Source: Lentisphaeria bacterium UBA1829
GTDB lineage: Bacteria > Verrucomicrobiota > Lentisphaeria > Victivallales > UBA1829
Direction: 5' to 3'
NCBI GenBank assembly: GCA_002338895.1
Contig: DDJH01000048.1
Coordinates: forward strand, 1-10,776
Length of the DNA: 10,776 nucleotides
This document shows positions 6,464 to 10,776 of this stretch, piece by piece (position 1 is the stretch's first letter; each line of letters starts with the position of its first letter). The translations under genes were made by a program, and so were the position numbers. The notes under the pieces were generated by a model. That model was not told where the DNA came from. It did not search any database and saw only the letters and a program-made list of their open reading frames with translations.

Positions 6464-6833
6464 CAACAGGGGTCTTTCGCAGAGATGCAATGAGCTCGAT
6501 TTCGGCGAATACGGGCTCCAGACTCTTGAGCGCACCTACCTGACTGCGAATCAGATAGAAGCCGCCCGAGTGGCGATTACGCGTCACATGAAACGTCGTG
6601 GAAAGATTTGGATCCGGGTGTTCCCCTACAAGCCGTACACGAAGAAGCCGCTTGAAGTTCGAATGGGTAAAGGAAAAGGCAACGTGGAGTACTGGGTTGC
6701 TCCTGTGAAGCCCGGCAGAATGCTCTTCGAGGTCAGCGGATGCACGGAGAATGTGGCGAAAGAGGCGATGAGCCTTGCGGCGGCCAAGCTTCCGATCAAA
6801 TGCAAATTCATCATGCGTACGCATGCTGTCTGA
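6414..6833 (+). CDS. rplP: 50S ribosomal protein L16
   Basis: 139 residues, normal length. L16 sits near the A-site and peptidyl-transferase region of the large subunit. It has the family start [13 protein letters not shown] preceded by MPL, then [26 protein letters not shown] sequence (here [17 protein letters not shown]) and the [12 protein letters not shown] core (about 83-94). ATG 6414 is chosen because GGAGG (6400-6404) lies 9 bases upstream; ATG 6423 would be 18 bases away. The start lies 50 bases inside rpsC, an unusually long overlap for this pair. Confidence 0.97.
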   Translation: MPLMPKRVKHRKVQRGNNRGLSQRCNELDFGEYGLQTLERTYLTANQIEAARVAITRHMKRRGKIWIRVFPYKPYTKKPLEVRMGKGKGNVEYWVAPVKPGRMLFEVSGCTENVAKEAMSLAAAKLPIKCKFIMRTHAV

Positions 6834-6849
6834 TTGGAGAATCGTTACG

Positions 6850-7050
6850 ATGAAGATGAAAGAGATCAAGGAACTGACGGCGGCGGAACTGGATGCGAAA
6901 GTGGCAGAGCTCCGGAAGGAGCATTTCACGCTTCGTCAGCAGTCCAAGACGGGAACACTTGAGAATCCTGCGCGGATCGGTCAGATCCGGAAGGACATCG
7001 CAAGATGTTTGACAGAAAAGAAAATCAGGGGCGCTGCTGTGCAGGCCTGA
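6850..7050 (+). CDS. rpmC: 50S ribosomal protein L29
   Basis: 66 residues, typical of this small helical-hairpin protein near the exit tunnel of the large subunit. The family pattern is clear: MKEIKELTAAELDAKVAELR, then EHFTLRQQSKTGTLENPARI and IRKDIARCLTEKK. ATG 6850 is chosen because GGAGA (6836-6840) lies 9 bases upstream and the family begins here. A longer frame from 6775 runs back into rplP and is not the real start. The gap to rplP is 16 bases. Confidence 0.96.
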   Translation: MKMKEIKELTAAELDAKVAELRKEHFTLRQQSKTGTLENPARIGQIRKDIARCLTEKKIRGAAVQA

Positions 7051-7071
7051 TGAGAATAAAGGAATTGTGCC

Positions 7072-7353
7072 ATGAATGAGAACACCAGCAGCGCACCGCA
7101 GGAACGCGGGAACCGCAAGCACAGAGTCGGCATGGTGGTCAGCGACGTTCAGAACAAGACCATCATTGTTGAAGTGATGCGGAGAGCGGCGCACAAGAAA
7201 TATAAGAAGGTCGTAAAAGTCCGTACGCGCTATGCCGTGCACGACGAGACGAATCAGGCGAAAGTCGGCGACACGGTCCGAATCGGCGAAACCAGGCCTC
7301 TCAGCAAACAGAAACGCTGGCGCCTTGAAGAAATTATCAGCCACGCGGAATAA
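7072..7353 (+). CDS. rpsQ: 30S ribosomal protein S17
   Basis: 93 residues, slightly long because of a polar N-terminal extension of about 15 residues before the core. S17 is a primary 16S rRNA-binding OB-fold protein. Matches include [16 protein letters not shown] (20-35), [19 protein letters not shown] (41-59), [20 protein letters not shown] (67-86) and a C-terminal [14 protein letters not shown] (7058-7063) is 8 bases before the ATG. It lies 21 bases after rpmC, in the usual order. Confidence 0.97.
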   Translation: MNENTSSAPQERGNRKHRVGMVVSDVQNKTIIVEVMRRAAHKKYKKVVKVRTRYAVHDETNQAKVGDTVRIGETRPLSKQKRWRLEEIISHAE

Positions 7354-7373
7354 GCGGGCGGGAGATTACTGCA

Positions 7374-7739
7374 ATGGTCCAAATGCAATCAAACATGGAG
7401 GTTGCCGACAACTCGGGCGCGAAACGAGTTACCGTGATTACGGTTCTTGGTCAGAAGCGCCGGATTGCGCGAGTCGGTGACATTGTGACAGCGGCTGTGA
7501 AGGAAGCGATTCCCGGAGGAGCCGTGAAGAAGGGCGATGTGGTCAAGTGCGTCATCGTGAGAACCGCAGCGAAGATTCGTCGGGAAGATGGATCGTATCT
7601 TCGGTTTGACGCGAATGCCGCGGTTGTGATCGACGATCAGAAGAACCCGAAAGGGACTCGTATTTTCGGTCCTGTGGCCCGCGAACTTCGCGACAAGAAC
7701 TTTATGAAAATCATTTCGCTTGCTCCGGAGGTGCTTTAA
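7374..7739 (+). CDS. rplN: 50S ribosomal protein L14
   Basis: 121 residues, normal length. L14 is a beta-barrel protein at the intersubunit surface. Family landmarks are [19 protein letters not shown] (1-19), [21 protein letters not shown] (37-57) and [20 protein letters not shown] (94-113), with the usual SLAPEVL end. GGGAG (7360-7364) is 9 bases before the start. The stop codon overlaps the rplX start by one base (TAATG), so the two are probably translationally coupled. Confidence 0.98.
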   Translation: MVQMQSNMEVADNSGAKRVTVITVLGQKRRIARVGDIVTAAVKEAIPGGAVKKGDVVKCVIVRTAAKIRREDGSYLRFDANAAVVIDDQKNPKGTRIFGPVARELRDKNFMKIISLAPEVL

Positions 7740-8011
7740 TGTATTCTGAGAAATGCGCAAAGAACTATCACGTCAAGAAAGGCGATGTGGTGGAAGTGCT
7801 GAGCGGCGTATGGAAAAAAGAGACCGGCAAGATTGTAGCCGTGCTCAAGAAAACGGATCGCGTTGTTCTTGAGATCCAGAGCGTTTCCGCCGATAAGCTG
7901 GCCGAGCGTCTTGGCAAGAAGACCGTGAAGAAATCGCAGGCGAACCCGAAGGGCGGACTTGTGGACAGATCGGTGTCGGTTCACGTTTCTAACGTCAGGA
8001 AGAAAGACTGA
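7739..8011 (+). CDS. rplX: 50S ribosomal protein L24, short at the C-terminus
   Basis: 90 residues; L24 is usually about 102-105. It is an assembly-initiator protein on the large subunit. The N-terminal KOW region is recognisable (HVKKGDVVEVLSG, 11-23), but the usual KDKGKxGKV is replaced by VWKKETGKIVAV. The ANPKGGLVDRSVSVHVSNV segment (68-86) is conserved. The protein then ends with RKKD, so the usual C-terminal 25-35 residues are absent. An extra segment (50-62) lies before the conserved QANPKGG. The next gene starts 20 bases later, so no remnant of a lost tail is present. GGAGG (7727-7731) is 7 bases upstream. Identity is sure; the short form is the odd point. Confidence 0.95.
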   Translation: MYSEKCAKNYHVKKGDVVEVLSGVWKKETGKIVAVLKKTDRVVLEIQSVSADKLAERLGKKTVKKSQANPKGGLVDRSVSVHVSNVRKKD

Positions 8012-8031
8012 TTACAAATCGGAGAACAATT

Positions 8032-8568
8032 ATGCCTGACATGAAGAAAAAATACAATGAGGAAGTGGTTCCCGCGCTGAAAGCGAAACTGGGGATCACG
8101 AATGTGATGCAGGTTCCGAAGCTTCAGAAGATTGTTCTGAGCACGGGAATCAGCTCGAAGATGGAAAAGGACGCGATGGCGGAAGCCAGAACGCATCTGA
8201 CGGCGCTTGCCGGACAGGCACCTGTGGTCTGCAAGGCGAAGAAGAACGTGGCGGGATTCAAGCTGCGTGTCGGGATGCCGGTTGGACTGATGGTGACGCT
8301 GCGGGGCAAGAAGATGTACGAGTTTCTGGATCGTTTTGTGCACAACGCCCTTCCGCGAGTGAGAGACTTCCGCGGGCTCCCGACCAAGGGATTTGACGGA
8401 GTTGGAAACTACAATCTGGGTATTCCGGATGTTTCCATCTTCACGGAGATTGATCTGGAAAAGATTAAATATCCCCTTGGATTGAATCTAACCATGGTAA
8501 CCAGCGCAAAGACCGATGCAGAGGCCAGAGAGCTGCTCGCGATGCTGGAAGTTCCGTTTGTGCGCTGA
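8032..8568 (+). CDS. rplE: 50S ribosomal protein L5
   Basis: 178 residues, normal length. L5 binds 5S rRNA and contributes to the central protuberance. Family motifs include the N-terminal KKYNEEVVPALKAKLG, VPKLQKIVLSTG (28-39), AGFKLRVGMPVGLMVTLRGKK-like sequence (about 74-93), PRVRDFRGLPTKGFDGVGNY (109-128) and the FTEIDLEKIKYPLGLNLTMV region. The end TDAEARELLAMLEVPF matches the family. GGAG (8021-8024) is 7 bases before ATG 8032. Confidence 0.98.
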   Translation: MPDMKKKYNEEVVPALKAKLGITNVMQVPKLQKIVLSTGISSKMEKDAMAEARTHLTALAGQAPVVCKAKKNVAGFKLRVGMPVGLMVTLRGKKMYEFLDRFVHNALPRVRDFRGLPTKGFDGVGNYNLGIPDVSIFTEIDLEKIKYPLGLNLTMVTSAKTDAEARELLAMLEVPFVR

Positions 8569-8583
8569 AGAGGAGAATAGAAA

Positions 8584-8769
8584 ATGGCTAAGAAAAGTCT
8601 TATTGCCAAGCAGAAACGCGGCAGCAAGTTTCCGGTTCGGAACTACAATCGTTGCCAGGCTTGCGGCAGACCTCGCGCATACATCCGCAAATTCAAACTT
8701 TGCCGTCTTTGTTTCCGAGAGCTGGCTCTGAACGGTCAGATCCCGGGCATTGTGAAGGCAAGCTGGTGA
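8584..8769 (+). CDS. rpsN: 30S ribosomal protein S14, zinc-binding type Z
   Basis: 61 residues, the length of the short zinc-type (C+) S14, found in the small-subunit head. Four zinc ligands are intact: C24 and C27 (CQAC) and C40 and C43 (CRLC). The C-terminal [18 protein letters not shown] is canonical. Zinc-type S14 contrasts with the longer Cys-less form, which some bacteria keep for zinc starvation; none is seen here. AGGAG (8571-8575) is 8 bases before the ATG. Confidence 0.98.
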   Translation: MAKKSLIAKQKRGSKFPVRNYNRCQACGRPRAYIRKFKLCRLCFRELALNGQIPGIVKASW

Positions 8770-8785
8770 AAGGTGGACATAGAAA

Positions 8786-9178
8786 ATGAGTATGCAGGAT
8801 CCCATATCAGATATGCTGACACGTCTGCGTAACGCAGGAATGTCTTGCCAGAAAGAAGTTGTCATGCCCGCCTCCAAGATGAAGGCCGCGATTGCGAAGG
8901 TTCTTCTTGAAGAGGGATACATTGCCGGCTACAGCGTGGAAGGTGATGTGAAAAAGACACTGAAGATCGAACTGAAATATTATATGCGTCGTCCGGTGAT
9001 TGAGGGGTTGGAGAGAGTAAGCAAGCCCTCGTGCCGGCTCTATTGCGGCTGCAAGGAGATTCCGCGCGTGAAGGATGGACTGGGAATTGCGATTCTCTCC
9101 TCTCCGAAAGGAGTCCTCAGCGGAAAAGATGCACAGAAACAGAATGTCGGCGGAGAAGTTCTCTGCTACGTCTGGTGA
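8786..9178 (+). CDS. rpsH: 30S ribosomal protein S8
   Basis: 130 residues, normal length. S8 is a 16S rRNA-binding assembly protein in the platform. In many bacteria it also represses its own operon by binding spc mRNA near rplX-rplE. The family start DPISDMLTRLRNAG (5-18), the RPVIEGLERVSKPSCRLY region and the end GGEVLCYVW are present. GGTGG (8772-8776) is 9 bases before ATG. No S8-binding mimic was identified by eye at the rplX-rplE junction. Confidence 0.98.
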   Translation: MSMQDPISDMLTRLRNAGMSCQKEVVMPASKMKAAIAKVLLEEGYIAGYSVEGDVKKTLKIELKYYMRRPVIEGLERVSKPSCRLYCGCKEIPRVKDGLGIAILSSPKGVLSGKDAQKQNVGGEVLCYVW

Positions 9179-9196
9179 TGAAACGAGGTATGGAAG

Positions 9197-9727
9197 ATGT
9201 CAAGAATCGGAAATAAACCGGTCGAAATCACTCCGGACGTGAAGGTTGCCGTCGTCGACGGAGTTGTCAATGTGGAAGGCAAGCTCGGGAAGCTCAGCTT
9301 CGCGATTCCGAAGAACATCGGGGTCGAAGTGGAGGACAAGCTTGTTCATGTGAAATGTCTGTCCGAAGAAGCGAATGCTCTGCATGGACTGACCCGCAGC
9401 CTTGTGCACAACATGGTGGTGGGGGTTTCCCAGGGGTATTCGAAAGAGCTCCAGATTGTCGGAGTCGGTTACAAGGCGGCGCTTGCGGGCAGCAAGCTGA
9501 CCCTGAACCTCGGATATTCCCACGCAATTGAGTACATGATTCCGGACGGCGTCAAAGTGACGGTGACCGACGGAGTCAAAATTGTTGTGACAGGCCCGGA
9601 CAAACAGCTCGTCGGCGAGGTTGCCGCACGCATCAGACGTTACAAGAAGCCGGAACCCTACAAGGGCAAAGGTGTGCGTTACTCGGATGAGCATGTTGTC
9701 ATCAAGCCCGGCAAGACCAACGCGTAA
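9197..9727 (+). CDS. rplF: 50S ribosomal protein L6
   Basis: 176 residues, normal length. A two-domain protein near the L7/L12 stalk base that contacts the sarcin-ricin region. It begins MSRIGNKPVEI; the second domain shows YSKELQIVGVGYKAALAGSK-type sequence and GVKIVVTGPDKQLVGEVAARIR. The conserved C-terminal KPEPYKGKGVRYSDE (155-169) is intact. GAGGT (9185-9189) is 7 bases before the ATG. Confidence 0.98.
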   Translation: MSRIGNKPVEITPDVKVAVVDGVVNVEGKLGKLSFAIPKNIGVEVEDKLVHVKCLSEEANALHGLTRSLVHNMVVGVSQGYSKELQIVGVGYKAALAGSKLTLNLGYSHAIEYMIPDGVKVTVTDGVKIVVTGPDKQLVGEVAARIRRYKKPEPYKGKGVRYSDEHVVIKPGKTNA

Positions 9728-9745
9728 TGGAAAGGGTTTGAACTC

Positions 9746-10102
9746 ATGAAAACAGCCAAGGAAAAAAGAATCAGACGTCATATCCGCGTGCGCGGAAAGA
9801 TTTCGGGCACCGCTGCGAGACCCCGTCTCTGCGTCAGCATGACGGCGAACAATATGTACGTTCAGTTTATTGACGACGACGCAGGCAAGACTCTTGCCGC
9901 CGCCTCCACGCTGGGCGCCGATTTCAAGGCTCTCAATCTGAAACGGAACGTGGAAGCCGCCGCGGCTCTCGGGAAACTTGCGGGAGAGAAAGCTCTCGCA
10001 GCCGGGATCAAAGAGGTGGTTTTCGATCGTAGCGGTCACAAATATCACGGCAAAGTCAAAGCGTTGGCCGACGCTGCCCGCGAAGCCGGATTAAAGTTCT
10101 AA
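9746..10102 (+). CDS. rplR: 50S ribosomal protein L18
   Basis: 118 residues, normal length. L18 binds 5S rRNA together with L5 in the central protuberance. Visible family landmarks are [21 protein letters not shown] (8-28), the [26 protein letters not shown] strand region, [18 protein letters not shown] (71-88) and the end [27 protein letters not shown] (9731-9736) is 9 bases before ATG 9746. Confidence 0.98.
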   Translation: MKTAKEKRIRRHIRVRGKISGTAARPRLCVSMTANNMYVQFIDDDAGKTLAAASTLGADFKALNLKRNVEAAAALGKLAGEKALAAGIKEVVFDRSGHKYHGKVKALADAAREAGLKF

Positions 10103-10113
10103 TGGAGTTGAAC

Positions 10114-10665
10114 ATGACAAGCGAAAAACAGAATATTGAACAGGGAGGCAATGTCGAGGAAGTCGATCTTACTTCCGTTCAGCCGGCGGCTCCCGCCGGT
10201 GAGATGGAGGAGCTCGTCCTCAGCATCAACCGCTGCTCCAAGGTTGTCAAAGGCGGCCGCAACTTCTCCTTCGGCGCACTTGTTGTCGTCGGGGACAGAA
10301 ACGGCAAAGTCGGTTACGGCTACGGCAAGGCCAACGAGGTTTCCGATGCGATCCGCAAGGCGCAGGAAGCCGCCAAGAAACATCTTGTGACCATTCCGCG
10401 GTTCGGAACCACGATTCCGCATACAGTCACAGCCAAATACAGTGGATCGAAGATTCTGCTGCGTCCGGCGTCGGCCGGTACCGGTATCATTGCCGGCGGC
10501 GCGATGCGCGCGGTTCTGGATCTTGCCGGAATTGTCGATGTGCTCGGGAAATCCCTCGGCTCCGGCAATCCCGCGAACGTGATCAAGGCGACCTTCAAGG
10601 CGATCGATCAGATGCGTTCCAAAGAGGATGTCATGCTCAAACGCGGACTCGTCAAAGCTGAATAA
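10114..10665 (+). CDS. rpsE: 30S ribosomal protein S5
   Basis: 183 residues from ATG 10114. S5 lies at the mRNA entry side of the small subunit and affects decoding accuracy. The N-terminal double-stranded-RNA-binding-like domain includes [21 protein letters not shown] (44-64) and [19 protein letters not shown]. The C-terminal domain includes [20 protein letters not shown] (118-137) and [12 protein letters not shown]. An acidic tail of about 30 residues precedes the core. An in-frame ATG at 10102 overlaps the rplR stop and would add MELN. GGAG (10104-10107) lies 6 bases before 10114 and favours the shorter start. Confidence 0.97.
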   Translation: MTSEKQNIEQGGNVEEVDLTSVQPAAPAGEMEELVLSINRCSKVVKGGRNFSFGALVVVGDRNGKVGYGYGKANEVSDAIRKAQEAAKKHLVTIPRFGTTIPHTVTAKYSGSKILLRPASAGTGIIAGGAMRAVLDLAGIVDVLGKSLGSGNPANVIKATFKAIDQMRSKEDVMLKRGLVKAE

Positions 10666-10680
10666 AAAGGAAATTTGATC

Positions 10681-10776
10681 ATGAAATTACACGAACTTAC
10701 CCCGACACCCGGCTCCAAAAAGCGCCGGATGAGAGTGGGCAGAGGTGACGGTTCCAACTGGGGCGGAACCGCCGGC
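10681..10776 (+). CDS. rplO: 50S ribosomal protein L15 (3' end missing)
   Basis: The first 32 codons are visible before the window ends. [20 protein letters not shown] followed by [12 protein letters not shown] is the typical basic, glycine-rich L15 N-terminus. L15 is a late-assembling protein of the large subunit. AAGGA (10667-10671) is 9 bases before ATG 10681. It begins 15 bases after rpsE, where rpmD (L30) is often found, so rpmD is absent at this position. Confidence 0.96.
   Translation, partial: MKLHELTPTPGSKKRRMRVGRGDGSNWGGTAG

Noticed and set aside
9200..10048. 282-codon minus-strand frame opposite rplF and rplR
   Set aside because: It is antisense to two canonical r-protein genes and is low-complexity in composition.

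Overview
The window is bacterial chromosome, and most of it is housekeeping. The densely packed ribosomal protein genes, good Shine-Dalgarno sites (GGAG/AGGAG) and short gaps all fit this. Lineage is inferred only. A FAD-dependent oxidoreductase of the PF12831 type, a LacI-family regulator and glgC lie beside an r-protein cluster without rpmD and with a zinc-type S14. This would suit a member of the PVC group, possibly Lentisphaerota (Victivallis-like), but nothing here proves it.

Left part (1-2322). The 3' portion of a FAD-dependent oxidoreductase gene runs off the left edge on the plus strand. It converges on a LacI-family regulator on the minus strand, with a GC-rich inverted repeat between them. 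The regulator is transcribed away from glgC, from a near-consensus promoter. The 265-base divergent region carries A/T tracts and three short perfect palindromes.

Middle part (2323-5411). glgC (ADP-glucose synthesis) ends at an intrinsic terminator whose T-tract directly touches the start codon of an HD-domain phosphohydrolase gene. Next comes an unrecognised exported coiled-coil protein with its own candidate promoter. A 92-base leader with a strong 10-bp hairpin follows.

Right part (5412-10776). Fourteen r-protein genes lie on the plus strand in canonical S10/spc order: rplV, rpsC, rplP, rpmC, rpsQ, rplN, rplX, rplE, rpsN, rpsH, rplF, rplR, rpsE and rplO (cut by the right edge). All gaps are 21 bases or less, and some genes overlap. 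The first half of the S10 operon (rpsJ, rplC, rplD, rplW, rplB, rpsS) is not upstream of rplV, so the cluster is split at rpsS/rplV. rpmD (L30) is absent, and L24 is short at its C-terminus.

I found no mobile element, CRISPR array, tRNA, rRNA or obvious defence or biosynthetic system. The points most worth a second look are the split S10 cluster with its hairpin leader, the terminator fused to a start codon, the shortened L24, and the uncharacterised exported coiled-coil protein.
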